This document shows, one piece after another, positions 35,140 through 47,540 of a stretch of 64,000 bases of DNA. This stretch comes from Sporodiniella umbellata. Lineage: Eukaryota > Mucoromycota > Mucoromycetes > Mucorales > Rhizopodaceae. Position numbers and translations under genes: made by a program. The stretch's first letter is position 1. Each line of letters opens with the position of its first letter. The DNA is taken from assembly GCA_025677835.1 (NCBI GenBank), contig JAIXMR010000050.1, positions 62,001 to 126,000 on the forward strand, given 5' to 3'. A model generated the notes under the pieces. That model ran no database searches and was not told the origin of the DNA. It saw nothing but the letters and a program-made list of their open reading frames with translations.

Positions 35140-35655
35140 CTTTTTTTTTTTTGGGGTCTACTTGCCTGTGCTATTAACAATAACCAGATCAACACAATAC
35201 CCGAAGAAATTCCTCTACAGCAAAGACGCATACCTGAGACGGGCACTCTGGAGAGAAACATTCTGTCAAGACCCCGACACCTCAACGTGGCGTCAAACAA
35301 GGCGTCTTGAAAGATGGGTAGAACGATAGCAAAAGCCAACAGATCAAGCAAAGCAGACTCAAGCAGCACAAATAGCACAGAGACTGTCCAAGCAAGCCAA
35401 GCAGGGCAATGAGCCTGAATGAGGGCATGGGCTTGAAGTGGTAATAAATAAACAAAGGAGATCACAAGCGAGATGAGTCCAAAGACAAGTGTGAGCAGAA
35501 ACGGACACAGGCTTTTGGCCCAAAGCTTTGTTTCAAACAAGGAATTGAATTACATCAAAGCCCCTCTTTTTTTTTTTTTTTTTTTTTTGCCTTACTTGAG
35601 GATGAGAAAGAAAATAAGCAATCCCTGCCACTGGGTATGTGTAAGACGGGGCCAT
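34683..35655 (-). CDS. Rrt8/EI24-like integral membrane protein
   Basis: Exons 35596-35655, 35234-35525, 34994-35060 and 34683-34947 give 227 residues. Exon 1 encodes MAPSYTYPVAGIAYFLSHPQ, joined to LWAKSLCPFLLTL, which matches the FLSHPQLW opening of fungal outer-spore-wall/lipid-droplet (Rrt8/Lds) proteins of the EI24 superfamily. Four or so hydrophobic segments follow, then PLHLIPVVGTVI, HYDLEFRGL, and VALELVPLFNLLFMWTNVVG near the C-terminus, all typical. Function in this group is poorly known (lipid droplets, spore wall). Intron 2 (35061-35233, 173 nt) contains A runs and might hide a small extra exon, so the middle of the protein is the least certain part. Confidence 0.78.
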
Positions 35656-35874
35656 AAATAATTATGCAGAAAGAAAGAAAAAAATACAAGGAAAAAAGTT
35701 TCAAATTATGCGATATTTTTTATAGAGTGAGAAAAGGCTGTTTTTTTTTTTTTTTTTTTTTTTTTTTGAAAGAGAAGTGGGAAGGAGGGAGGGAGGGGGG
35801 GGGGAAATATATATTTAACAAAAGTTGGTTTCAACGAAAAAGAAAGTAATAAAATAAAAAAAATGAAATGTAAA
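35656..35874. other. Short spacer between CHD and Rrt8-like genes
   Basis: About 220 bp, with a T run of 27 nt (35741-35767), a GGGA/GGAG purine stretch ending in nine or ten G (35783-35801), and no ORF. Confidence 0.4.
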
Positions 35875-38666
35875 CTATAAAGCTTTTTCGCTACAAGTAT
35901 GAGTCTCCTCCTTTTGTTCTAATGATTCTTGTTGTGTTCTTTCATCAGCCTTTCCCTCTACAGCGGTAGACACTTGGTGTAGCGCCTCTTGCTCTTGAAC
36001 GGCTTCTAACTTTTCTTCTTTGGGCTGCTCTATTTCTTCTTTGACAATTTTTTCTTCCAAGGTTTCCTTTGGCTTTTCGATGCTTTCTTTAGCAACCTCT
36101 AACGGTTCTTGGACAGGTTCCGATGCAGTGTTCTCTCGTTTTTCTGCCATGGGTTCTGACGCTGTTTCCTTTTCGTCTACAGACACAGTTACTTTTTTGT
36201 CCATGTTGGCTTGCTCGAGTGATTCCTCCGTTGGTTCTTCTTTGGCCTGAGTGAGTTGTGTGGGAGAAGTCTCATCCGACATAGGCGTCATTGGGTTGAG
36301 ATGAGCCGGCTCTTCTTTAAGGTGTTCAGTCAAAACGTCTTCCATCGGTTCTTCTGTCAATGGCTCTTGGGAGGCTTCTTCTTTGGTAGAGGCACCCTCT
36401 TCTTTGACAGCCTCGGTCATTTTCGAATCTTCCATGGGGGCTGCAGGTTTGGAGTCTTGTTCAGGCTCTTCTTCTTCTTCAGGCTCTTCTTTAACAACCT
36501 CTGCCGTGTTGGGTTCCTCATCGGCAGGTTCTTCTGCAGCCGCTTCTTCAGTCTTGCGCTTTTTGGTACGACGGCTGGCGCCTCCTTGACCGCGCTTCTG
36601 AGCGGGTTGTTTGGACCTGGTACGGGTATTTCCTCCACGTCTTCTACGTGTCGTGGTGGCCTTTTCTCTCAAGAAGGCAGCAATGATACGTCGAAGGCGC
36701 ATGCCGATATCCGCTTTGGAGGGCCAGACATAGACCTTGGTGTCTATCAGCTCATCGTCGTCCGTTTCCTCAGCCTCCGGTTTATCTTCGTAGTCACTGT
36801 CCTCGTCTTTGGTACCAAAGGCAGATGCTTTCTTTTCCTCAGACTCGAGCGTTTCATCTGTCTTGGACTCGTCATCATCAGCGCCGTCTGTTTGACTGTC
36901 ATCGTACTTTTTGCCATAGAAGCAGAATTCGGGGTCGTTGCGGATAGCCAGGTACTGTTGATATCCGTGTTTTAAAATGCCCAGCAAAAGATCACGGTCT
37001 TCGTTGGCTTTCCACCAGCTGGCGGGAGAAGATCCAGTGACATGAGGGATTTCGAGTTTTTTGGCCTCTTCCCAGTCATCAGGCACGATTGTATCGCGAA
37101 TCGTGTTGAGCATCTGAATACGAAGCAGGATGTTCCGTCCTTTGCGCTCAATATGGTCTGCGTAATCAGGAGGGGTCAAGAAGGTGCGGTATTCTGCCAT
37201 CTGTTTCTTGCTGGCTCCTACATAAGGAATCGTTTCGTGTTTGCGATGCTCTTCACGTGAGTCTTTGGTGAGAATCTCCTCAATGTCTTCTGCAAGCCGG
37301 CGATCCTCTTCGTTTCCTTTACTTACCACCGTCAGTCCTTTTCGCATCAACAGTCGAGTGACTGCTTTGAGGTCTTTTTCAGACCGACGTGGGAAATGGG
37401 TCGCCATCGACTCCCAGCTGCCGTAGCCATAAATCATCAACTTTCGCTCGTACTTTGTTTTCTCTGACAAGGTCCAAGGGCGAGGTTGGTCGTTGCCACG
37501 GCCGCGTCGGCCAGTCTTGGTTTCCTCTTCCTCTTCATAAGCAGCGTCCGAGTCGTTATCGTTAGACGAGTAGGATCCATCTGCGGTGCGGGAGCCAAAG
37601 CGTTGTACCTGCCGTCTTCTGCGTGAGTGTTTGATGATCAGCGTGTTCTCATCCGGTTTCACGGTCGTGTCGATATCGGCCTTGGAAGCCCATTTTTCCC
37701 AAAAGTCAGGATCGTCCAGGTCGACACCCAGATTATCGTCGTCAGCAGAAAACGTGGCTTTAGAGAACACAGAGCCTTTCTCATTGCCTTCGTGACGAAT
37801 GACTTTGGTACGACGTTCGAGAATCTGATCAATGTCTTCTTCACAGAATTTGGCACTTTCTTCGTCGTTGAGCATAGCGCCATAAGCGCCTTTCTTGAGT
37901 AAATCTTCAATTTCTTGTCGGTTGAGTTCAGAGGTTTTGTTGGTGTTACCATCGTCGTGGGTACCCATCACGGCCTTATCAAGACCCAACTTCATACCCG
38001 CACGGTCAAACATGTCTTTTTCGTAAGTGTTGGCACAAATCAAGCGATAGATTTGGACGGGTTTTGTTTGACCGATACGGTGACATCTGGCCTGAGCCTG
38101 TAAATCGTTCTGAGGGTTCCAATCGCTGTCAAAGATAATACAGGTGTCTGCAGCCTAGGTGTTACAAAAGGAGTAAGTTGGCATTCATTTTCTTTAAAAT
38201 CTCTCCTTGTCTTACAGTCAAGTTGATGCCCACACCACCCGCACGTGTACACAACAGAAACACAAAAGACTCTTCGATAGGAAGTGTCGAGAAACGATCA
38301 ATGGCAGCCTGACGTTGATCGCCTGGAATGCTACCGTCGATACGTTCATGAGCGTAGTTACGTCCACGAAGATAATCAGCCAAAATATCCAGACAGCTGG
38401 TAAATTGAGAAAAGATCAAGACTTTGTGATTGCCCACAATCAACTTTTTCAAAAGCTTATCAATCAATACCAATTTACCAGAGGACTGCACTAGGCAATT
38501 GAATTGCTCCACTTGACCCTTGGCGTTGTTATCGTATGTGATCACCTCTTCGGCACCTTCCAGTAAATAAGGATGGATACAACATTTGCGAAGCTGCATC
38601 ATGATATTTCGAAGATGGGGCATATCCTTATTGTCTATCAATGGCATGTCAATTTTAAAGAAAAGG

Positions 38667-38703
<37 letters not shown>

Positions 38704-40954
38704 TATGTTACTTTTGGAGCCTCTTCTCAAGAAACTGAAATTCTTTTCCAAAATGGCACGGTACCATTTCTTTTGAGGGTTGGTCAATTCAACCTCAATG
38801 ACAGTTTCTTCTTTGACAGGGATTGTTTTCTCTACGTCTTCTTTGAAACGACGCAACATGATAGGTTTCAGCAAGGCTTGAAGTTTTTCAACTTCTTGTG
38901 CCGAACTGAGATTACCGTATTCTCTAAAAAAGTAGGATTCATCATCATAGATATGAGGTGCCATAAAATGAAGCAGACTGTAGAGTTCGCCCAGGTTGTT
39001 TTGCAAAGGGGTGCCGGTCAAGAGCAACTTGTGATCCATATAGAAAGTACGCAGGACTTCGAGCACCTTGGAATTCTTGTTTTTCAAACGATGGGCTTCA
39101 TCAAACACACCACAACGCCAAGGAATATCTTTCAAAGTGGCAGCGCTAGCAGAAGCCATTTCGTAGGTGGTGATAAGCACGTCGAATTTGTATTTACCAG
39201 GGATGGCCCGGCCTTCGATATCTTGATAGTAGAATTCGGTTTCCATGATCAGGCTACGTGCTGTGTTACCACCACGGAAATCGACCACGTTCAAATCAGT
39301 CCAGGCCTGGAAAGCACGCGTCCAATGGGGGATTGTAGAAAGCGGGGCGATGATCAAGAAAGGACCTCGGATACCGATGTTGTGGTATATGTCGTTCAAA
39401 AGCGCTACGGATTGTACGGTTTTTCCTAGCCCCATTTCATCTGCCAGAATACAGGATCGGAAGGTGTAATAACAGTATCTGAGCCAGTTCAGACCTTCGA
39501 GTTGGTAGTTACGCAGCGAGTTACTGTAGCGGAACAAGGGTGATGAATCGTACTGAATAAAACGCGTCATGTCTGGTCTTTGAGGGGTAGGCGCCATTTT
39601 ATAGGCTGGTACCTGCTTTCGAGCAATGAATTCATCCAACTTGACGCCGTCCACACGTCGGACATCCTCTTCTGTTTCCCAAGTAGATAGGTCGTAAAAC
39701 AGTGCATTCCATTTCACAAGATAATAGACTTTACTTTCTCCTGTGGCTGGATCCTCTAATTCACCATCATCAATCACTCGATCAATCTAAGGTTTGCAGG
39801 GTGAGTGACTTTTTTTTTTTTTTTTTTTTTTTTGGGTACCTTGAGATATTCTTGATAATCCTCTCCTTTATCACCTTCCTCATGATATTTCTGCAAGAAC
39901 TTCTTGACGCGATGTTTACCCAGATGTTCATTCTCGACATTTTCAATGGGCACCCATTCCACATGAAGGAAACTGGTATTTTTGTACTTGATCAACAATT
40001 CCTCTTTACCATACATCTTTCGATAATCCAATATTTTTTCAAACGACCGTGTGCCTAAAGGAATCGTGACCGGTTCATCCGGATCGTTGGCTTGCGCGCT
40101 ATTTTTTTTGCCACCTGAGCTATCATCACTCAGGACAGCAGGATCTTCTTCATCCGAAGTGATATCCTTTATTTTACAGGATGTTTGTGTTTAGTCTCAA
40201 GCGCTATGTTTAATAATAATAAAAAGAAACTTACAAATTCAGCTTCATCTTCATCGGTAGATTCTTCATACATTCGCTTTTTTTTGGTTGCAGCACGCGC
40301 AGGACGTTTGGGTCTCGCGTTCATTTCTGCCATAGCGCGTTGTTGTAAAATATACTGTTGTTGTTGCTGCAGTTGTTGTTGTTGCAACATGTATTGCTGT
40401 TGCCTTTGCATATGTTGACGACGATGGAGCTGTTGTTGATAGGCTTGCATGGCTTGGGGCGAAAGTTGTTGCTGAGGGTAATTCTGATATTGTTGGTAGC
40501 CCATATAAGAAGGTTGTTGTTGCGAGGAAGGCTGTCTAGGATTCATATGGTTCATCATGGCTTGTTGCTGATGTTGTGATGGTGGCTGTTGCTGTTGTTG
40601 TTGTTGTTGTTGTTGAGAATACAATAAAGAAGAATTGGAATTTGCCAGCAGATTGCTCATAACCATAGGAGATTGCTGTTGCTGTTGTGGCTGTGGTAAA
40701 GGAGGACGATTGGCTTGAGAATAGCTATTGTAACTCGCTTGATTATAGCCTCCTTGCGCCTGTTGCGACATGAAATTATTGTTACGTAAATAGTTCATGG
40801 GTGCTTGCTGTGGGCGTTGATGATGTTGCTGATGAGGCTGTTGTTGTTGTTGTTGCTGAGGTTGTTGCTGATGACTCGCAGTCTGTTGAAACTGCTGCTG
40901 ATAGAAAAAAGTAGGGTCCATATTAAAAGCAGGATTATATGACATTACGTTGCT

Positions 40955-40989
<35 letters not shown>

Positions 40990-41062
40990 GCTGCTGCTGC
41001 TGGTTTGGACTACCATAGGCAGACGAGCCAAGAAAATTTTGAAAGACATCCCTTTGAGCCAT
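35875..41062 (-). CDS. CHD chromatin remodeller, CHD6-9/kismet-like
   Basis: Exons 40235-41062, 39840-40166, 38712-39786, 38216-38634 and 35875-38154 give 1642 residues. Residues 1-276 are a Gln-rich region with long Q runs. Tandem chromodomains follow (about 315-385 and 390-460: [36 protein letters not shown]). The SNF2 ATPase has [26 protein letters not shown], then [12 protein letters not shown] and [12 protein letters not shown] in the C lobe. [18 protein letters not shown] and, near residue 1230, [20 protein letters not shown] resemble the CHD7 group rather than CHD1. The C-terminal 400 residues are Glu/Lys-rich with basic patches ([16 protein letters not shown]). Probably an ATP-dependent nucleosome remodeller. 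The start is the first ATG of the Q-rich exon; introns 2 and 3 hold long A or T runs. Confidence 0.92.
40300..41010 (-). repeat. CAA/CAG (poly-Gln) microsatellites in the CHD gene
   Basis: Several in-frame Gln runs, the longest around 40954-41001, written in mixed CAA and CAG codons (TTG/CTG on the plus strand). Shorter runs lie around 40580-40615, 40670-40692 and 40840-40875. They expand the N-terminal low-complexity domain and probably vary in length between strains. Confidence 0.85.
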
Positions 41063-41151
41063 CTTTCAAAAAAAAATAAATGTTTTTAAGGATGGATTTC
41101 AAAAAGTATAGAGCAATAAAAGAAAAAAAAAAATTGTTTTTTTTTCTCCTA

Positions 41152-41187
<36 letters not shown>

Positions 41188-41646
41188 TATTTTGAGAAAT
41201 AAAATAAAATAATTCAGCGTGTTGCTATTGGCTCTTTTTTGTTTTTGCAATTTTGAAAAAAATATTTATTTACCGCTGGAGAAGAGCCCTGGAATGAATG
41301 GAAGGCCAACACAAAGGATTTCATATTCCTTCTCACGTAAACAATTCCTTGATAATAACAAAGAATTCAGCTTTTGTTTCTAGGATTGCTTGACACCTGA
41401 TAGGTTGAAAATCGCTTGTGATTTAAGGAAGCCGCGATAAAATGTGTAGAAGTTTACAAGACCTTCGGAGATCTTGTTTTTACTAAAGCCCATCTGAGAC
41501 TTATCTTGACAAGTCCGGTTTGTATGAGTGATATTGGCTGGGTGGTGCCAAGTTAGCCTGATTAAGCTTTGACGTATTTTATATTTCTATTTTTTTTTTT
41601 TTTTTTTGGGAAAATTTATTTGTTTTTTTCTTTTAAAGCACAACTC
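41063..41646. promoter_or_regulatory. Shared divergent promoter CHD / Vps34
   Basis: 584 bp between two start codons on opposite strands. T runs occur at 41158-41186 and 41590-41607 and a short A run at 41128-41133. Specific factor sites are not identified. Confidence 0.45.
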
Positions 41647-44589
41647 ATGGATTTTTCATATTGTTTAACAAAAGACGTTCATACTCAAGTATCAATAAGA
41701 ATGTGCGTGTGCAATAAGAAATGCTTTGTTTACAAGAGGGTGGATGCATGAGCAACGATTGACTCTTTTTTTTTTTTTATATAATAAAAGATCAACATTA
41801 GAAGGAAAAAGCAGTTGGTTACGAGCCGAAAAGTAATTGTATATAAAACAAAGAGATGAAAGTTAGTTTTAAAAAGAAAGCCTAGTAAGCCTCTTTCGGA
41901 TCTTTATGTTACTGTTCAACTTTATGGAGACAATAAGCCCTTGACGGTACCTGTTCGAACGAGCTATAAGGCCTTTAAGAACCATTGGAGGTAAGCGGGA
42001 TGTCAGCAGCTGTCTTTATTAAACAGCACAGTTGGAATGAATGGCTCACGCTGCCTATCAAGTACTGTGATTTACCTTCTTCTGCTCAATGGGCTATGAC
42101 TGTCTGGCATTCGGAAGGGCCACGTAAAGTGAAGGCGGTAGGAGGCACGACGCTTCAAGTCTTTGGGAAACACAAGTAAGAATCAGGAAAAGAGAGAGAG
42201 AGAGCGGTTTGACTGATGGACGGTAGAACACTGCGAAGAGCGAAACACAAACTGTACCTGTGGCCTGATTGTGAAGCGGATGGTATGCAAGAGAGCAGCA
42301 CGCCGAGTAAAGCGAAAAACAAAGATGGGATGGATCAGCTTGAAAAGGTAAGCGTGTGTGGTATGCAAAGCTGTTTTTTTTAAAAACATAAAGGATAGTT
42401 GATGAAACGGTACGATTGTGGGGATATCCAACGGGTAGAATGGTTAGATAACCTAGCGTTTCGACAGATCGAAAAGACACACAAGGTAAGTGTTAAGAAC
42501 AAGAGATAGGGGTGACTAAGCGTTAGTAGGAAGCATCGAATGGATGGGAAGGACTTGCACTGTATGTAGATCTACCTAAATTTGACTTTCCGGTGGTGTA
42601 TGGTGAGATGGAATATAACCTGCCAGATCCTTCGCTGGATACGCTAGGGATAAGCGAACAAGCACCGCTGGTGACTACGATACAGGCGGGTGTGGGTTCA
42701 GAAGCCAAGTATGGGGTTGTGCTTGATTCTGACTTGCATCGCGATAACCCAGTGGAGGCCAAACATCGACGGTTGGTACGTAGCCATCGTAGCGGACCTT
42801 TGGATCGAGAGCTGAAGCCGAACCCAAAGATTCGAGACGAATTGAACGTAAGGGATCAAAGGGGAAGGAAAGGTGTGTTTGTAATGTTATTTTGCGTAGA
42901 GCCTGATGGCCTACCCGCCTACGAAGACGCTGACGTCGGAAGAAAAGAACCTGATTTGGAAATTCCGATTTTATCTGACGCGCGATAAACGAGGGCTGAC
43001 CAAGTTTTTGAAATGTGTGGTATGGACGGATACGACAGAAGTGCGGCAGGCGGTAGAGCTGTTACCGCTGTGGGTGGATATCGATGTGGATGACGCGTTA
43101 GAACTGTTGGGCAAAGAGTTTCAGAACCGGTCGGTTCGGTCGTATGCGGTACAGCAATTGAAGAAGGCGGATGACGATGATCTGTTGCTCTATCTGCTTC
43201 AGCTTGTGCAGGCGCTCAAGTTTGAATACTACAACGATCGAGGGGTGGATCACGACTCTTCTTTGGAAAAGTTTTTGATCCATCGTTCGTTCAGCAACCC
43301 GGTACTGGGCAGTTACTTTCACTGGTAAATAGAGAAAAGAAAGGGAGAAAAGGTGATTGACGATAAAAAGGTACGTGATGGCCGAATGCGAAGATCCTAC
43401 AGTGCACAAGATGTATGCCAAAGTGACGTACGATTACTTTAATGCGTTGATGGAAGCGCCCGGCGGGCATGTACGACGTGGAGAACTTCGAGAACAGGGC
43501 ACACTCATCCAAAGACTGTCACAGGTCTCACTGGAGATCCGGTCGATCAAAGAAGGCCGAGCCAAGAAAGAGGAACGCCTGAAAGCAATCCTGGGAGACC
43601 CCAAAGGCCACCTGTACCGTTTTCCACCCATTCCACTCCCATTGGACCCGACGCAGAAAGTGTATGGGACGATTCCCGAAAAATCTGGAGTGTTTAACAG
43701 CAATCTGCAGCCGTTAAGGATTACGTTTATTCGTGAAGATGAAAGTGAATACCCAGTGATATTCAAGACGGGTGACGACCTTCGCCAGGATCAGCTGGTC
43801 ATTCAGATTATTCTGTTGATGGACAAGTTGATGCAGAAAGAGAATCTGGATCTCAAGCTGACCCCCTACAAGGTATTGGCGACCGGTTCAGAGCATGGTT
43901 TGATGCAGTTTGTGCCCAGTGCCTCGTTAGCGGCTGTATTGAGCAAGCATCAAAACGGTCTGTTGGGTTATTTCAAGCTACACCATCCTAGTCAAGCGCC
44001 AGGACATTTCCAAGGGGTGGATCCTAACGTGATGGAGACCTATATTCGAAGTTGCGGTATATACAAAAAACAAAAACAAAATAGAGTAAACGCTGATCCA
44101 GCCAGACTTGTAGCGGGCTATTGTGTGATTACGTACCTCTTAGGCGTAGGGGATCGTCATCTGGATAACCTGTTACTTTCGCCTGATGGACATCTATTCC
44201 ATGTAGACTTTGGGTTTATTCTAGGCCGAGATCCCAAACCGTTTCCACCCCCGATGAAGCTCTGTAAGGAGATGATTGAAGCGATGGGAGGAGCAGATTC
44301 GGCCTATTACCTCAGCTTTCAACAGTACTGCTATACCGCCTTTACCACCCTTCGCCGGAACGCCAACCTGATTCTCAACCTGTTTGCCCTGATGGTGGAC
44401 GCCAATATACCCGACATCAAAATCGAACCGGACAAGGCCGTGCTCAAAGTACAAGAAAAGTTTCGCCTCGACCTTTCAGAAGAAGCAGCCATTGCCTATT
44501 TTCGTGGTCTGATCTCGGAGAGTGTTCATGCGCTCTTTCCACAACTCATGGAAATGGTTCACAAGTCTGCTCAGTATTGGCGAAGATAA
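41647..44589 (+). CDS. VPS34: Class III phosphatidylinositol 3-kinase Vps34
   Basis: Exons 41647-41702, 41802-41832, 41881-41990, 42032-42175, 42227-42347, 42399-42485, 42530-42847, 42900-43324 and 43371-44589 give 836 residues. It makes PI3P for endosomal sorting and autophagy. The start [11 protein letters not shown] is typical. A C2 domain (about 1-170: [30 protein letters not shown]) is followed by [20 protein letters not shown]. The PIK helical domain starts [19 protein letters not shown]. The kinase domain (about 550-836) has [14 protein letters not shown], the catalytic loop [31 protein letters not shown] and the end [11 protein letters not shown]. Micro-exon 2 (31 nt) and its flanking introns are the weakest part of the model; an alternative first splice is possible. 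Confidence 0.93.
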
Positions 44590-44786
44590 TCCTTTGTTAA
44601 CCACAGACATTCAATCAATAAACAGATGGAGAGGGGACAACACCCTAAAAGTATGAAGCCTACAGAAATAATTCCCATGGCAACAGAATGCCTTAGAGAT
44701 AGATGTGTGTGTGTGTGTGTGTGTGTGTAAATAGTTTTATTAGAAAAAAGCTTTGAAATATGTAAAGGAATGGGTGGCTCGTATTA

Positions 44787-44823
<37 letters not shown>

Positions 44824-44967
44824 GGGTATATACATTTTGAAAGGGAAAGAGAATATTCTCTAAAGGAATGTGAGGCTATATAGTAGGGAAAGGGGGGTGG
44901 AAGTGAGAGAAAGGAAGTCTTTTTTTTTTTTTTTTTTTTTTTTTTTTCATAGAAAAAACCATAGAAG

Positions 44968-44999
<32 letters not shown>

Positions 45000-45070
45000 C
45001 AGTCTATAAGAGAAAAAAAAAAAAAGAGAAGGGGGGGGGGTATTTTTGTATAGATATGTATATGTGTGTA

Positions 45071-45105
<35 letters not shown>

Positions 45106-45154
45106 TTCTTTGAGAACATAGAAAAAGAGAGGGAAGGCAATTGAAAGAAAGTGC
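44590..45154. other. Convergent 3' spacer rich in microsatellites
   Basis: About 565 bp between the Vps34 and Cdc24-like stops. It contains (TG)n at 44706-44728 and 45063-45103, T runs at 44791-44822 and 44921-44947, A runs at 44970-44994, and a purine-rich GGGG stretch near 45033-45041. No ORF of interest. Confidence 0.6.
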
Positions 45155-47024
45155 TTAGATACTGACGGCAAGGTTAACGATATGGGAGGCGGCTTCAAAG
45201 GCCATGACAACATCGTCGTCAGAGTTAATGGTGATCAGGTCATTTTCTTCATCCCAGTATTTGAGACGAAGCAGGTCTCCAGGCTCTAGAACGGTCTTTA
45301 GCTTGGCCTTGATCTTTTCCATGAGTTCATGAAAAGAGATGCGTGCGGGCGGGACGATGACATAGAACATACCGTTGAATTCAAAGCGGATCTTGACAGT
45401 GGTAGGTTCGAGGGGTGTACTGGAGAGGATATCACCCAGCTTGGTGGATTTGGGCTCGATCCAGGCCTTTCGGAAAGAGGCTTCGATCATCTGATTGGCG
45501 CGCAAGAGGTTGGGATTACTTTGGGATCGAAGGCGGCCCGGGAGAGGGCGAACGTCTGCGGCGGGCTGTGAGTGCGAACGACCCGTGTGGAGCAGTGGGT
45601 GATGGAGGGCATCTTCAGGAAGCTGGGGGGCATCTTCGGATGGGTAGCATTGGCCATGATGCGAGCGACTGGGCGAGGGCGGTAGGGAAGGGGGTGGCGA
45701 GGCTGGGTAGTACGTGGGATGATAAAAGCCGGCCTCGGTCTGGGTGGCATGGGATCGAAGCAACGGCAAGAGGTTCAAAGCGGGGACAGGACGGAGGGGG
45801 TGGCTGGAGAAAGAACCGGAACGCGAGGACCGCATATCCTCCTCATCCTCCTCCTCTTCTTCTTCTTCTTCTTCTTCAGCATCCGACAGGTCTGTATAAG
45901 GGCCTCTGGGTAGGATTTCGCTGGTGTGTTCGTCCAAGGCGCAGGTACGGATACGGTCAAAGGCGTTTGACCAGAGACTGAGCTGCTCTTCGTTACGGTA
46001 CCGGATCGAGAGATGTTTGGCCTCGCGCGTACTGAGGCTAAGGTCGATCTGCAGCGACCCCGGCTTGGTCAATACACTCTCGATCGCGATAGCCTCGATC
46101 ATGGTTTTAGGCGTCAGACTGCCACGGCCTCGGTTACGACGTGTGCGGTTCTTGGCTTCCTTGCAGAGCAGAAGCGAGCGCTCGAACAAGAACAAGTGGT
46201 ATTCGCGTTCGGTGCGATGGTCTAGCGAGGCCTGTAGTTTCTCACAGAGCACCAGATTGCCACAGCCTTCGAGCGAGAGTGATTCCATGTGCTGTTGAAG
46301 CTCACGGACGGTCTGGTTATTTTCGTGCTGACGTTGGGTTTCGTTGACCTTTTCTGCCACACGTCGGATCGCATCCACCGCCAACAGGGTTTCTTGGTAA
46401 AAGGGCCATTCAGGATCCGTGCTCCTCACCAGTTCTTGAAGCAGTAAAGGATATTTGCAGATCCGTTGCACTGGCTTGATCAATAAGGAAGGCAGTTCAT
46501 AGGTCGGGTCTAGCAGGCTTGCCAGTCGCATCAACTTGGGTGTTTCCTGTACCACCAAATCCTGGGCAGAGTAATAGTTGGCACAGTAAGGCTCATAGAC
46601 CGAAAACGCCTGCTCGGTCTGAAGAAAGAGCTGGCCCACCCGCTGCTCTCGAGGGGATTTCTCTGCCATGTTTTCAAGCCCGATCAAGAACCGTCGTTGG
46701 AAATCCAAGAGGGAGTTCAGGTTGCCAAACAGATAATGGAGGGTGTCAGGCGAAAGAATCTTTTGGTGTTGTAACTCCCACATGTAATCCTAACGTGGTT
46801 ATATCAGTCTCTAATCCAAGCAGTGCTCTTTTTTTTTTTGTTTATATACCTGAAGTGTCTCCATAGCGTTTACGTATTTTCTTTCTGTCTCCAAAAGCTC
46901 CATAAAGACATTATCGCGTGTGTCTCTGGGGCCATTGGGGTCTGAGTTTCGATTCAGGGAGCGCACGGTGATGGTGCCACGCTCTTCTAGCCTTTGTAAA
47001 AGTTGATGCAAGGTGTGCACTACC

Positions 47025-47055
<31 letters not shown>

Positions 47056-47540
47056 TTTAAGAGTGAATAAGACACAGCGTTAGGGAGGAGGAGGGGCTTT
47101 ACTCTGACGATACCGTTGGTACCGTTTGAAAAGACGTCGCCGATCGAAAACATGTCCATCTCCTTGAAAGCCAACTTGTCACGGCAGGCGACGATGAAAT
47201 GGTAGACGGCGGCTTTAGAGACGTTGGTGGCGTTCAAGTTGGCGGTTGGGGCAATCGTCAATGGCTCTGTAGGGTTGAGAGCGTTGTAGATCTTTAGGAG
47301 AGGAAATCCGAGCTGACAGATGCTGGTAAGCTTCGAGAGTGGGTCGGTGGTTTCCTCCAGATTCTGAAGAAACGGCGTCATGCCTTCGACTAGGCTCAAT
47401 CTATCGAGAACCGAAAGGCAGTTGTGATACAATGAGTTTGTGTTCACTGGCCTGAGGGCTGGCAAGGGCGGTGTGAGAGGTACATCCATCAGATTGACCG
47501 AAGAAGGTGGATTTCTTCGGTTGAGTGTTAAGGTGGACAT
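45155..47540 (-). CDS. CDC24: Cdc24-like Rho guanine nucleotide exchange factor
   Basis: Exons 47103-47540, 46850-47023 and 45155-46789 give 748 residues. It activates Cdc42 for polarised growth. The N-terminal CDC24/calponin-like domain (about 25-150) has LYHNCLSVLDRLS, CQLGFPLLKIYNAL, VYHFIVACRDKL and MFSIGDVF. The DH domain (about 175-370) has NVFMELLETERKYV, LLIKPVQRICKYPLLLQEL and VAEKVNETQR. A PH domain follows (REYHLFLFERSLLLCKEAK). After it come a Glu run, a Pro/Ser/His-rich linker and a C-terminal PB1 domain (KIRFEFNGMFYVIVPP, LLRLKYWDEENDLITINSDD), which in yeast binds Bem1. The order matches fungal Cdc24 exactly. Intron 1 (47024-47102) carries a 25-nt A/T run just before its acceptor. 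Confidence 0.94.

Noticed and set aside
36020..37902. Long plus-strand ORFs opposite the CHD gene
   Set aside because: Shadow frames of the Glu/Lys-rich coding sequence on the minus strand, which has domains and correct splicing.
45415..46347. Plus-strand ORFs opposite the Cdc24-like gene
   Set aside because: GC-richer coding sequence on the minus strand produces open shadow frames; no domain or start context.
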